A stretch of DNA of 64,000 nucleotides from Anaerovorax sp. IOR16 (GTDB lineage: Bacteria; Bacillota; Clostridia; Peptostreptococcales; Anaerovoracaceae). Shown piece by piece: positions 52,736 to 61,923 of the stretch (position 1 is the stretch's first letter; each line of letters begins with the position of its first letter). The position numbers were made by a program, and so were the translations under genes. Where the stretch lies: NCBI RefSeq assembly GCF_017168145.1, contig NZ_JADQTL010000010.1, positions 496,001-560,000 on the forward strand. Direction: 5' to 3'. The notes under the pieces are model-generated. The model saw only the letters and a program-made list of their open reading frames with translations, ran no database searches and was not told the origin of the DNA.

Positions 52736-55099
52736 ATGATAAAAAACAGCAAACGTTTTTTTGCACTACTTCTAACAGTAGTACTTGTACTTTCAGGGTC
52801 TTTTGTGACCTTTGCTGCAAGTAGCTATGAAGAAGCACCGTTACCTCGAAATCTCATTCTTTATTCAGAGATTGGACAGAAGCTAAAGGAATTGAAAGCG
52901 TCAAACCCAAGTCTTATGAATTATGAAGTGATTGGACAATCGTTGGAAGGAAGAGATCTCTATTTGGTCACAATTACAGATGCTGAAGGTATGAAGCATC
53001 TGGAACGTTATCAAAAATTCATGCAGGATGCGGTAAACAATCCCGAAGATGCACTAAAAGCATTAAAAGAAACATCGGATTATAAGGTGCCGGTCTTTTT
53101 TAATGCGAGTATCCATGGGAATGAAACTCCTGGAACGGACGGTGTACTAAAACTGATTGAAACCCTATTGACTGATAAGAGCCCACAAGTTCAAGCAATA
53201 TTAAAGAATTGTGTTGTTTTAATTAATGTAAGTCAAAATCCGGATGGAAGGGTAAGTGGATTGCGTGAAAATGCATCGGTGACAGACCTGAACCGTGACT
53301 ATATTACGCAGAGTCAACCAGAAACAAAGGCTGTTGTAAAGCATATTGCTACGAAATGGTTTCCAACGGCAATGCTTGATCTTCACGGATTTATGACAAC
53401 AGAAAATGTACTGTTAGAGCCATGTACCATTCCTCACAATCCGAATTACGAATATGATCTGTTATTGGATCACGCATTGCCACATGCAGAGATGATAGCA
53501 GATGAAATTACCCAAGCAATCGGATGGGGTGTAGACATCCCTTATCAAGTATGGGAAGACGGCTGGGATGATTATCCACCGATTTTTACACCACAATACT
53601 TCATGTATTTAGGTACTATTTCACATACTTTAGAAGTAAAATATGCAAACCAGGAAGGTGTAGAAACAGTTTATGCCGCTTGTATGGCTTCTTTAAAATA
53701 TGTAGTTGAAAATAAACAGGAATTATTGGAAAATCAATTTAAAATTTATGAAAGAGGTGTCAAGGGAATTGAAGAAGAAGAAGATATTCATTTCCCTTAT
53801 GCTTATATATTACCAATGAATGAGAAGCAGCAAAGTGATTCTCTGCAAGCAGCAAAGATGATTCAACATATGTTAAACAATGGCATTCAAATAAAGATAG
53901 CGGAAAAGCCATTTGAAGCAGATGGGATAACCTATCCAGAAGGAACTTATGTAGTGCCTCTTAATCAAGGACTGAGAGGACTTATTAATACCATGCTTTG
54001 GAAAGGAGAAGATGTCAGCCCATTGGCAAATGCTATGTATGATATTTCAGCGTATTCCTTCCCAATGCTTTGTGGATTTGATACCATAGCAGTCGACAAA
54101 GCTTTTACTGCTGATCTTACTTCTGTGGCAGAGATTACAATGCCTGCAGGGAGTATGGATGCCGCAAAGAATAGCAATTATGTTATTTTAGTGGAAAACA
54201 ATGATGCATATAAAGCAGCAAATATTTTAGCGAAAGAAGGTTTTAAAGTATATCGTTCCATGGATATGGTAAGCAGCTATCCGGCAGGAACGTTTGTTGT
54301 TCCGGAGCAAAATGGAATCTTTGAACGATTATCCGCACTTGTAAAAGAAGAAGCCATTCAAGTAAAGAGTGTTGGAGAAACTCATGCAACGTTACTTCCG
54401 ATTACGTTAAAAAAGATTGCGGTTGTTGAGGAAGATGGCGGTACCTATACTGCAATGAAAGAAATGGGTTTTGATGTTACCGCAGTCTCATATAAAAAGT
54501 TAAATAAGGGATATGATTTAAAAAAGAACGGGTTTAACGCATTGGTTGTTTCCGGTTCTCAATATTTCTGGGAAGATAGCTACGATGACACTGGAACGAC
54601 TTGGTCGCTGGATGAAAGAGCGATTAAACAGTTAAAAACCTTTGCAAAAGAAAACGATTACATTGGTATGGGATATGCCGGTGTCATGTTGAATGAGGAA
54701 ATTAAAAAATTAAAAACTGAATTTTATTATATTGAAGATGAAGATGGTGGGCAGACTGCCGAAAATGGAATTTGTACGTTTGATGCAGATAGATATGATC
54801 CAATTACCTTTAATTTTGGAAAAAAGGAAACGGTTTTTGCCTTTAAACCTATTTGGTTTAAAGGATTTTCAGGTAATGCGGTTGCAAATGCGACCTATGG
54901 TAAGGGTAAGGATATGTATTTAGCTGGATTTTGGCATGAACCACAAAAAATAGCTGGAAAAACAGCAATTATCCATGACAATAGTCCAGCTTATGATGCA
55001 GTACTTTTTGGAATCATCCCAAGTTTTCGCAGCTATAATCCTAATACATATGGCATGACTGCAAACGCTCTTTATTATATTGGTTATGATGAAAAATAA
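52736..55099 (+). CDS. Secreted M14-family zinc carboxypeptidase
   Basis: 787 residues. A signal peptide (about 1-28, M-I-K-N-S-K-R then hydrophobic to T-F-A-A) leads to an M14 domain: A-S-I-H-G-N-E-T-P-G (first Zn ligands His and Glu) near residue 130, N-P-D-G-R near residue 169, L-D-L-H-G (third Zn ligand) near residue 218 and catalytic Glu in S-H-T-L-E-V-K near residue 300. The C-terminal half (about 360-787) has an alpha/beta, amidotransferase-like look that I cannot assign firmly. It may feed peptides into fermentation. AAGGAGG precedes the ATG. Confidence 0.88.
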   Translation: MIKNSKRFFALLLTVVLVLSGSFVTFAASSYEEAPLPRNLILYSEIGQKLKELKASNPSLMNYEVIGQSLEGRDLYLVTITDAEGMKHLERYQKFMQDAVNNPEDALKALKETSDYKVPVFFNASIHGNETPGTDGVLKLIETLLTDKSPQVQAILKNCVVLINVSQNPDGRVSGLRENASVTDLNRDYITQSQPETKAVVKHIATKWFPTAMLDLHGFMTTENVLLEPCTIPHNPNYEYDLLLDHALPHAEMIADEITQAIGWGVDIPYQVWEDGWDDYPPIFTPQYFMYLGTISHTLEVKYANQEGVETVYAACMASLKYVVENKQELLENQFKIYERGVKGIEEEEDIHFPYAYILPMNEKQQSDSLQAAKMIQHMLNNGIQIKIAEKPFEADGITYPEGTYVVPLNQGLRGLINTMLWKGEDVSPLANAMYDISAYSFPMLCGFDTIAVDKAFTADLTSVAEITMPAGSMDAAKNSNYVILVENNDAYKAANILAKEGFKVYRSMDMVSSYPAGTFVVPEQNGIFERLSALVKEEAIQVKSVGETHATLLPITLKKIAVVEEDGGTYTAMKEMGFDVTAVSYKKLNKGYDLKKNGFNALVVSGSQYFWEDSYDDTGTTWSLDERAIKQLKTFAKENDYIGMGYAGVMLNEEIKKLKTEFYYIEDEDGGQTAENGICTFDADRYDPITFNFGKKETVFAFKPIWFKGFSGNAVANATYGKGKDMYLAGFWHEPQKIAGKTAIIHDNSPAYDAVLFGIIPSFRSYNPNTYGMTANALYYIGYDEK

Positions 55100-55114
55100 A
55101 CGACTAAAAAAAAT

Positions 55115-55150
55115 TGGAGTTGTCCGCATTTGTTGACAACTCCATATAAA
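55115..55150. terminator. Hairpin between M14 peptidase and CDF transporter
   Basis: TGGAGTTGTC (55115-55124) pairs with GACAACTCCA (55135-55144) around a 10-base loop; the upstream A-run gives a U-run on the minus strand, so it best terminates the minus-strand CDF gene. Confidence 0.75.
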
Positions 55151-55188
55151 ACATAATTTTAATAATATTATAGAGAAGGGTAAGGCAA

Positions 55189-56373
55189 TTAGTGTTTCTC
55201 AAAGTCGCCGGTATAATTTTTATCTATGGTAATCACTGGGTGATATAAAGAATTATATTGCTGAAGCCCTTCTGTTAATTTTGACTTCAATTCACTTTCG
55301 CTCATATTGCATTGCGGCGAAACGACTATATCAAAAATAATGTTATGGTGTGTATAGCCTTGAACGACTCTAACATCATGTACATCCAAAATGGTTTCGT
55401 TTTTAGAGATAAGCTCATTTAATTGTTGTTTTACCGTTAGTGTTAAAGGGTCTTTGTAATCTACAGGATCCATATGAACGACAAGATGTATGTGCAATTT
55501 TTCACTTAAGGTTCGTTCGATGTTATCAATCACATCATGGCTTTCCATTAAATTTCCATGTGCATCGACCTCTACATGTACGGATGCAAAAATACGAGAA
55601 GGACCATAATTATGAACAACCAAATCATGAATACCTAAAACTTCAGAATGCGATAAAATTTGTTCGCTAATCGCTGTTACTAATTCTGGATCCGGAGCTT
55701 GACCAAGTAATGGATCTGCCGTTTCTTTGACAAGCTGAAAACCGGAATAAACGATAAATAAAGCGACCAAAATACCTAAATAACCATCAAGTTGGAGTCC
55801 TGTGATTTTTCCGATTAGGATACCTGCTAATACAACTGACGTTGAAATGACATCGTTTCGGCTATCGGTACCAGTTGCCTTTAAGGTAGAAGAAGAAATG
55901 GCTTCGCCCATTTTTATATTAAAGAAAGCTTGCCAAATCTTTATTAAAATTGCAACAATTAAAACTGCAACTGCAACGTAGCTAAAGTCCAACTCGTCCG
56001 GATGAATTATTTTATCAATGGAGCGAATGCACAATTGGATACCCAATACAATAATAAGGACCGAAACAATAACACCCGTCAGATATTCAATACGAGCGTG
56101 TCCGTAAGGATGATCCTCATCTGCGGGACGAGATGCTAGACGAAAGCCAATTAAGGTTATAAAGGAAGACGAAGCATCCGCTAAATTATTAATTCCATCG
56201 GCTAAGATGGCAATGCTATGAAACACTAATCCAACAATAATCTTAATCGTGCATAGAAGAACATTCGAGGCAATGCCGACGGCACCTGCTAATTTTCCGT
56301 AGCTTTCTCGAACTTGTGGGTCTTTTATGTTTTCATAATCCTTAATAAAGGTTTTTATCAATAATTTTCTCAT
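55189..56373 (-). CDS. Cation diffusion facilitator (MneP/MneS-like) with extended C-terminus
   Basis: 394 residues, about 100 longer than ordinary CDF proteins. Six transmembrane helices lie in about 25-215. The metal-site motif in TM2 is A-D-G-I-N-N-L-A-D-A (D59, D66), followed by D-H-P-Y-G-H-A-R-I-E, and TM5 has A-T-G-T-D-S-R-N-D. This aspartate pattern, without histidine, resembles the Mn2+ exporters MneP and MneS of Bacillus. The cytosolic tail seems to contain two ferredoxin-like domains in tandem. Mn2+ export would match the Mn riboswitch gene 30 kb away. Confidence 0.88.
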   Translation of the reverse strand: MRKLLIKTFIKDYENIKDPQVRESYGKLAGAVGIASNVLLCTIKIIVGLVFHSIAILADGINNLADASSSFITLIGFRLASRPADEDHPYGHARIEYLTGVIVSVLIIVLGIQLCIRSIDKIIHPDELDFSYVAVAVLIVAILIKIWQAFFNIKMGEAISSSTLKATGTDSRNDVISTSVVLAGILIGKITGLQLDGYLGILVALFIVYSGFQLVKETADPLLGQAPDPELVTAISEQILSHSEVLGIHDLVVHNYGPSRIFASVHVEVDAHGNLMESHDVIDNIERTLSEKLHIHLVVHMDPVDYKDPLTLTVKQQLNELISKNETILDVHDVRVVQGYTHHNIIFDIVVSPQCNMSESELKSKLTEGLQQYNSLYHPVITIDKNYTGDFEKH

Positions 56374-56549
56374 AGTTTCTCCTGTTTTGGTTCTATTTTC
56401 ATTTATTCCTAAAAAATACTATAATACTTTTATTATACGCTGGATTAAACGGAAAGTAAATTGTATGCAGGCAAATGGAAAAAGGTAGGAAGTATATTTT
56501 AAATATGATAAGATATGTATAACGATTTGTCATAAGGAGGCACGGTTAG

Positions 56550-57869
56550 ATGACATTTAATTTAGAAAAATTAAAGGAAGAGAATGCAATGCTTTTACCT
56601 ATGATGGAAGCCGAAACTATTTTTTGGCTGAATCCTAATAATGGAGAAGTAGCAGAGTATCCATTTAATGAAAATGATGTTGCAGAAGTAGAAGCACGAC
56701 TTAGACGTTTTGCATCTTACCTTCGGATAGCATTTCCACAGACAGAAGCAACAAATGGCATTATTGAATCTCCATTGATTGAAATCCCGAAGATGCAAAA
56801 AGCATTGTCTAAACGTTATGGCATTGCACATCGAGGGACCTTGCTTATGAAATGTGACAGTCATTTACCGGTATCTGGCTCCATCAAAGCGAGGGGTGGC
56901 ATTCATGAAGTTCTAAAATTTGCGGAAGACATTGCAATCGAAAATGGTTTGCTGAAAAAAGAAGACGATTATGCAGTACTGGCAGAACCTCGTTTTAAGG
57001 AATTGTTCTCCCAATACAGTGTAGCGGTAGGTTCGACCGGAAATTTAGGCTTGTCCATTGGTATTATTAGCGCAAAACTTGGATTTCATGTAACCATTCA
57101 TATGTCATCAGATGCAAGGCAGTGGAAAAAGGACATGCTTCGAGAAAGAGGAGCTATAGTAGTAGAATACCCGGATGATTATCAGAAAGCCGTTGCGGAA
57201 GGAAGAAAAGAAGCAGCCAAAGATCCAATGTGTCATTTTGTTGATGATGAAGGTTCAGCTGACTTGTTTTTAGGCTATGCAACTGCTGGAAAACGATTGG
57301 ATCGCCAGTTGAAAGAAAAGGGCATTGTAATTGATGAAGACCATCCGATGTTCGTTTATTTACCTTGCGGTGTAGGTGGTGGACCGGGTGGTGTGGCATT
57401 TGGTTTGAAACAGGTCTATGGTAGTAATGTACATTGCTTCTTTTCAGAACCAACCCATGCACCTTGTATGGCACTTGGTATGATGACGGGACTTCATGAT
57501 AAAATTGCTTGCAGTGACATTGGCTTAGATGGAAAAACAGCTGCAGACGGATTGGCGGTTGGCAGAGCTTCCAGATTAGTGGGTAAAATAATGGAAACTC
57601 AGTTAGACGGCGTGTTTACTGTAGAGGATGAGGAACTTTATCAACTTCTTTTCTTACTATCAGAAGAAGAAAAACAATACATTGAACCATCGGCTTGCGC
57701 AGGTTTTCCTGGCATTGCAAAGGTATTATCGCATGAGGAATATCTAAAGAAAAACGGATTAGTTGATAAAATGGATCAAGCCGTTCATGTTGTTTGGGCG
57801 ACAGGTGGAAGCATGGTACCGACGGAAGAGATGCAGGATTATTTAAAAAAGGGAAAAGAGTTGATCTAA
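56550..57869 (+). CDS. dsdA: D-serine ammonia-lyase
   Basis: 439 residues, the DsdA length. PLP fold type II enzyme that converts D-serine to pyruvate and ammonia. The PLP lysine is in [12 protein letters not shown] near residue 113; the phosphate loop is [10 protein letters not shown] near residue 272; S-T-G-N-L-G-L-S is near residue 159. AAGGAGG precedes the ATG. It stands alone between the CDF gene (divergent) and vanR. No DsdC-type regulator or permease is adjacent. Confidence 0.94.
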   Translation: MTFNLEKLKEENAMLLPMMEAETIFWLNPNNGEVAEYPFNENDVAEVEARLRRFASYLRIAFPQTEATNGIIESPLIEIPKMQKALSKRYGIAHRGTLLMKCDSHLPVSGSIKARGGIHEVLKFAEDIAIENGLLKKEDDYAVLAEPRFKELFSQYSVAVGSTGNLGLSIGIISAKLGFHVTIHMSSDARQWKKDMLRERGAIVVEYPDDYQKAVAEGRKEAAKDPMCHFVDDEGSADLFLGYATAGKRLDRQLKEKGIVIDEDHPMFVYLPCGVGGGPGGVAFGLKQVYGSNVHCFFSEPTHAPCMALGMMTGLHDKIACSDIGLDGKTAADGLAVGRASRLVGKIMETQLDGVFTVEDEELYQLLFLLSEEEKQYIEPSACAGFPGIAKVLSHEEYLKKNGLVDKMDQAVHVVWATGGSMVPTEEMQDYLKKGKELI

Positions 57870-57928
57870 GTCATATAGTTGTTTGTTATAGCTAATAGGA
57901 ATGATAATTAGGGGAATAGGTAGTTTTT

Positions 57929-58618
57929 ATGAGTACCATTTTAGTTGTGGATGATGAGAAAGAGATTGTTGACTTAGTAGAAATCTATTTGAAAAGTGAA
58001 GGTTTCTCAATTGAAAAGGCTTATGATGGAAATCGTGCTTTGGAACTTATGGATCAAAAAGAAATTGATTTACTTATTTTAGATGTGATGATGCCAGGAA
58101 TGAACGGCCTTGAAGTATGTCAACGCGTCCGATATAAAAGAAAATTACCAATCATTATGCTAAGTGCAAAATCAGAGGATGTTGATAAAATAATGGGCCT
58201 CGGTATGGGAGCCGATGATTACGTTACAAAGCCATTTCATCCTTTGGAATTAATTGCTCGTGTTAAGTCGCAGCTAAACCGTTTTGCGCAATTAACCGGA
58301 GATTTAGGAGAAGATAATAATGAAGTAAGTATTCGCGGATTATATATGGACAGCCGAAGTCATAAGGCTACGGTATTTGAACGTGAAGTTGAATTAACTC
58401 CTACAGAATTTGATATTTTATTTTTGTTAACGACTCATGCCGGAAAAGTTTTTTCTGCAGAGGAGATTTTTCATAAGGTATGGAAAGAAAAATATTTGGA
58501 TTCCAACAATACTGTAATGGTACACATTCGTAAAATAAGAGAAAAAATAGAAGAAAACGCAAGAAAACCAAAGTTTATTAAAACGGTTTGGGGTGTCGGG
58601 TATGTGGTTGAAAAATGA
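57929..58618 (+). CDS. VanR-like OmpR-family response regulator
   Basis: 229 residues. Receiver domain with D52 (L-I-L-D-V-M-M-P-G) as phosphoacceptor and K in T-K-P-F-H; a winged-helix DNA-binding domain (about 130-228) ending V-W-G-V-G-Y-V-V-E. The closest type by eye is VanR. The TGA overlaps the ATG of the kinase by 4 bp. With the downstream VanY-like gene it forms a vanRSY-type set lacking vanH, vanA and vanX. Confidence 0.92.
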   Translation: MSTILVVDDEKEIVDLVEIYLKSEGFSIEKAYDGNRALELMDQKEIDLLILDVMMPGMNGLEVCQRVRYKRKLPIIMLSAKSEDVDKIMGLGMGADDYVTKPFHPLELIARVKSQLNRFAQLTGDLGEDNNEVSIRGLYMDSRSHKATVFEREVELTPTEFDILFLLTTHAGKVFSAEEIFHKVWKEKYLDSNNTVMVHIRKIREKIEENARKPKFIKTVWGVGYVVEK

Positions 58619-59715
58619 ATAAGAATGAGTTTACAACGTTAAAATTAAAATTAATCTTACGCATTGTTGGAAGTGTTTTTTTTGCTGCCATTGCTGCCTT
58701 GCTTGTTCTTCATTTAGCAGTGGATGGTTTTTTACAGGAACCGGTGGCAGATTTTGCAGATCAGCTGGGTATTTACCATTTATTGCTTAAACTTAAAATT
58801 CCTCTTATCATACTTATGATTGTTGTTTTTCTTCTTTTTGGTATTTTTCTTGCGATGGACAAGCTTTCTTATTATTTGAATGCAGTCAGTCGAGGAATTG
58901 ATCAAGTTTTTGATGAACAAAAGAACATCGTTGAATTACCGGATGGTCTTGAGGCTATGGAGAAAAAGCTGAATCGCGTTAAGTATGATTTACAAAAACG
59001 TCAATTAGAAGCGAAACAGAGTGAACAGCAAAAAAATGATTTGGTAGTATATTTAGCACACGATTTACGAACACCGATGACTTCTATATTAGGTTATTTG
59101 AGTCTTTTGGATGCAGAAAAAGATATGGCAAAAGAAACGAAGGAAAAATACAGCAACATTGTATATGAAAAAGCAAAGCGTATGGAGCTGCTGCTTGATG
59201 AACTTTTTGAAATTACAAGATTTAATGCTACCAGTATGGAATTAATTGAACGAAAAGTAAATCTTAATATTATGTTAGAGCAGCTAATAGAAGAGTTTTA
59301 TCCACTTATGGCAGAGAAAGAATTAACTTATAAGGTTATACAGCAGGAAAACGTAGAGTTAATTGCAGATTCCGATCAATTAGCACGTGTTTTTGATAAT
59401 TTATTAAGAAATGCAGTTGTTTATAGTGAACCGAAAACGGAAATATTAATAGAACTATTAAAAACGGATCATTCCGCTATTATAAGTTTTACTAATTTTG
59501 GGATAACAATTCCAAAAGAAAAATTAGAACGTATTTTTGAACGGTTTTACCGTGTTGAGGAAGCCAGAACAACGGACAGCGGTGGTGCCGGACTAGGGCT
59601 TGCCATTGCAAAAAAAATTGTAGAACTTCACAATGGAACCATTAAATCGGAAAGTGAAAATTTAAAAACAGTTCTTACCGTAGAACTCCCTCTTAAGAAA
59701 TCTTTAAGAAAATGA
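58615..59715 (+). CDS. VanS-like sensor histidine kinase
   Basis: 366 residues. Two transmembrane helices (about 12-35 and 62-80) with a short external loop of about 25 residues, so it may sense within the membrane. H149 in L-A-H-D-L-R-T-P-M-T is the phosphorylated histidine; N-box L-L-R-N-A-V, and G-A-G-L-G-L-A-I complete the ATPase. The gene overlaps vanR-like by 4 bp. Signal unknown. Confidence 0.92.
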   Translation: MNKNEFTTLKLKLILRIVGSVFFAAIAALLVLHLAVDGFLQEPVADFADQLGIYHLLLKLKIPLIILMIVVFLLFGIFLAMDKLSYYLNAVSRGIDQVFDEQKNIVELPDGLEAMEKKLNRVKYDLQKRQLEAKQSEQQKNDLVVYLAHDLRTPMTSILGYLSLLDAEKDMAKETKEKYSNIVYEKAKRMELLLDELFEITRFNATSMELIERKVNLNIMLEQLIEEFYPLMAEKELTYKVIQQENVELIADSDQLARVFDNLLRNAVVYSEPKTEILIELLKTDHSAIISFTNFGITIPKEKLERIFERFYRVEEARTTDSGGAGLGLAIAKKIVELHNGTIKSESENLKTVLTVELPLKKSLRK

Positions 59716-59736
59716 TAAGGAAGCGGTAATGTATTC

Positions 59737-59778
59737 CCCCTTTTTTGCGATATAATAGTCGTACAAAAGGGGTTTTTT
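59737..59778 (+). terminator. Hairpin between vanS-like and vanY-like genes with a -10 in its loop
   Basis: CCCCTTTT (59737-59744) pairs with AAAAGGGG (59765-59772), followed by TTTTTT. The loop contains TATAAT at 59751-59756, which could start vanY transcription beyond or within the hairpin. Confidence 0.6.
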
Positions 59779-59794
59779 ATTGAGGAGAGAGCAA

Positions 59795-60532
59795 ATGAAA
59801 AAGAAAACGTTGATAAAAAGTGTAATTTGTTTTAGTCTAGTTGGGGTTACAGCATTTGGATTAAATCAAATGATAAAGAAACAGCCAGATTTAACTGGAA
59901 AGTACTTACAAAATATGGTGGTTTCTGCAGTAGAGCCGGACAATGAGACGCTTGCAAATCAAGATTATACAGTATTGGTTAATGCAGAGCATCCCTTACA
60001 GAAAGAATACGTACCGAGAAATTTGGTCACTGTAAGCTACACAGAAGAAAAGTTAACCGAGGTAGCGGCGAAACAAATGTCTGCTATGATAAGAGAATTG
60101 GAAAAGGAAGGGTATACGATTCTGCCTCTTAGCGGGTATCGTTCTTATGATCGTCAGCAAACGTTGTTTGATCGTAAGGTATTTGAACTCATGCAGACAA
60201 ATAAATCTTTAACGAAAGAGGAAGCAGAAAAAAAAGCAGCAGAGTTTGTAGAGATTCCCGGAACCAGTGAACACCAAACAGGTTTAGCTATGGATGTTGC
60301 TTTGCGAGATGATGAAGCAGATCCACCTATGGAAGAATCACCAGAAGGGAAATGGCTCATAGATAATGCTTATCGATATGGTTTTATCGTACGATATCCT
60401 AAAACGGAAGATGCAAAAAAAGATGTTTCTTATGAACCGTGGCATTTACGCTATGTTGGTACTGAATTAGCAGAGCAATTACAAAAAAGTGGAGAGCGCT
60501 TAGAAGAATATAAGGAAAAAATATTATCTTAG
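59795..60532 (+). CDS. D-alanyl-D-alanine carboxypeptidase (VanY/M15B family)
   Basis: About 245 residues. One N-terminal hydrophobic anchor (about 5-24). The M15 zinc site is S-E-H-Q-T-G-L-A-M-D (S-x-H-x(6)-D) near residue 153 and E-P-W-H-L-R-Y-V near residue 212, with upstream G-Y-R-S-Y-D-R-Q. It trims the last D-Ala of peptidoglycan stem peptides. The ATG at 59795 is 7 bp after GAGGAG; an in-frame TTG at 59780 is rejected. Regulated presumably by the VanRS pair just upstream. It need not mean vancomycin resistance. Confidence 0.9.
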   Translation: MKKKTLIKSVICFSLVGVTAFGLNQMIKKQPDLTGKYLQNMVVSAVEPDNETLANQDYTVLVNAEHPLQKEYVPRNLVTVSYTEEKLTEVAAKQMSAMIRELEKEGYTILPLSGYRSYDRQQTLFDRKVFELMQTNKSLTKEEAEKKAAEFVEIPGTSEHQTGLAMDVALRDDEADPPMEESPEGKWLIDNAYRYGFIVRYPKTEDAKKDVSYEPWHLRYVGTELAEQLQKSGERLEEYKEKILS

Positions 60533-60556
60533 TAAATTGGAGTATTAATAAACAAA

Positions 60557-60593
60557 ATTTCAAAGGAAATGTTATAAAGATTTCCTTTGAAAT
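60557..60593. terminator. Hairpin after the vanY-like gene
   Basis: ATTTCAAAGGAAAT (60557-60570) pairs perfectly with ATTTCCTTTGAAAT (60580-60593) around a 9-base loop. No long T-run on either side. It lies between convergent vanY-like and hydF. Confidence 0.65.
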
Positions 60594-60713
60594 AGTAGAT
60601 AAAAGTAAGTCGTTTATAGGATCAAATATGACTACTATATTTAAAGCTACATAGATTAAATAAACTATAAACTTTAGTTTAGAAACATTATAAATAAAAC
60701 ATAAAGGTGTTGA

Positions 60714-61910
60714 TTAAAAATCAATGAAATCTAAAATACCCGAAAGATACGCCAAAGCAACACCGTAATTGGTCATAGGGATTTCTTGTTCCTTTGCCAG
60801 GCCGATACGAGATAGGACGTATTGTCGGTTAAACATACATGCACCGCATTGGATGATTAAATCATACGAATGCAGCTTTTTAGGAAAATCAACTCCGCTG
60901 ACGACGTCAATGGTCAACGCATTGCCGATTCGTTGGCGTAAGAGGCGGGGAAGTTTTTCGCGACCGATGTCTTCGGACAAAGGGGCGTGTGTACAAGCTT
61001 CTGCAATGAGTACGCGCGAGTGTGGAGTCAAAGCTTCGATGGCTTTGGCGCCTTCTAAGTAATAAGGCAAATCGCCTTTGTAACCTGCAAATAATACCGA
61101 AAAAGAAGTAAGCTTGCTTTGTGCAGGCTTCTTTTTATATACAGACTTAAATACCTGGGAATCGGTAATGATTAAATCCGGATCCTTAGAAAGGGAAGAT
61201 AAAGCAGATTCCATTGTATCTGCAGTGGTGCTTAAAATGATGCATTTTTTATCCAGCAGCTCTCGAAGTACCTGCACTTGAGGTAAGATCAGACGTCCTT
61301 TTGGTGCTTGAATGTCTTGGGGCATGACCAAAAGAATCACATCACCGGACTTGGCTAACTCACCTGTAATGCTTTCTTTTTCATAGTTGAATGGCAGTGC
61401 ATTAATGATTTCTCTTCGAACCGTTTCCACACTTTCTTTGTCATTTGCAGAGCAGACAACCGGGTACAAACCGGAATTCTTTTTAATGATTTGTATCAGA
61501 TTTGTTTGTTGTTCTTTAGTCATAAGATCAGATTGACTTATAACAGCAATAACTGGAATATTCTTTTTTTCAAAAGCTTTGATCCAATTGCATTCTAAAT
61601 CGATTGGTTCATTATGAAATAGAACTAGGGCTAAATCCGTTTTTTCCAGAGCTTTTTTTGTTTGTTCTACACGCAGATTGCCCAGTGCGCCTTCATCGTC
61701 AAAACCTGGCGTATCAATGAAGACGCACGGGCCGATTCCGTGTATTTCCATGGATTTATACACGGAATCGGTGGTGGTTCCGGCTACGTCCGAAACCACC
61801 GCAATCTGCTGGTGTGTTAAAGCATTGATTAAAGATGATTTCCCGCTGTTTCTTTTTCCGAAAAGTCCAATGTGTAAGCGGTTTGATCTGGGGGTATCGT
61901 TTAAACTCAT
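60714..61910 (-). CDS. hydF: [FeFe] hydrogenase H-cluster maturation GTPase HydF
   Basis: About 398 residues. Scaffold on which the H-cluster 2Fe precursor is assembled and handed to HydA. The GTPase part has G-K-R-N-S-G-K-S-S (G1, about 18-26), D-T-P-G-F-D (G3) and S-Q-S-D (G4-like). The C-terminal Fe-S ligands follow the C-x-H...C-x-x-C pattern: A-C-T-H-A-P-L and Q-C-G-A-C-M. The ATG at 61910 is well spaced from GGAGG; a longer frame overlapping hydG is rejected. Last gene of hydE-hydG-hydF. Confidence 0.94.
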   Translation of the reverse strand: MSLNDTPRSNRLHIGLFGKRNSGKSSLINALTHQQIAVVSDVAGTTTDSVYKSMEIHGIGPCVFIDTPGFDDEGALGNLRVEQTKKALEKTDLALVLFHNEPIDLECNWIKAFEKKNIPVIAVISQSDLMTKEQQTNLIQIIKKNSGLYPVVCSANDKESVETVRREIINALPFNYEKESITGELAKSGDVILLVMPQDIQAPKGRLILPQVQVLRELLDKKCIILSTTADTMESALSSLSKDPDLIITDSQVFKSVYKKKPAQSKLTSFSVLFAGYKGDLPYYLEGAKAIEALTPHSRVLIAEACTHAPLSEDIGREKLPRLLRQRIGNALTIDVVSGVDFPKKLHSYDLIIQCGACMFNRQYVLSRIGLAKEQEIPMTNYGVALAYLSGILDFIDF

Positions 61911-61923
61911 GTTTTCCTCCGTT

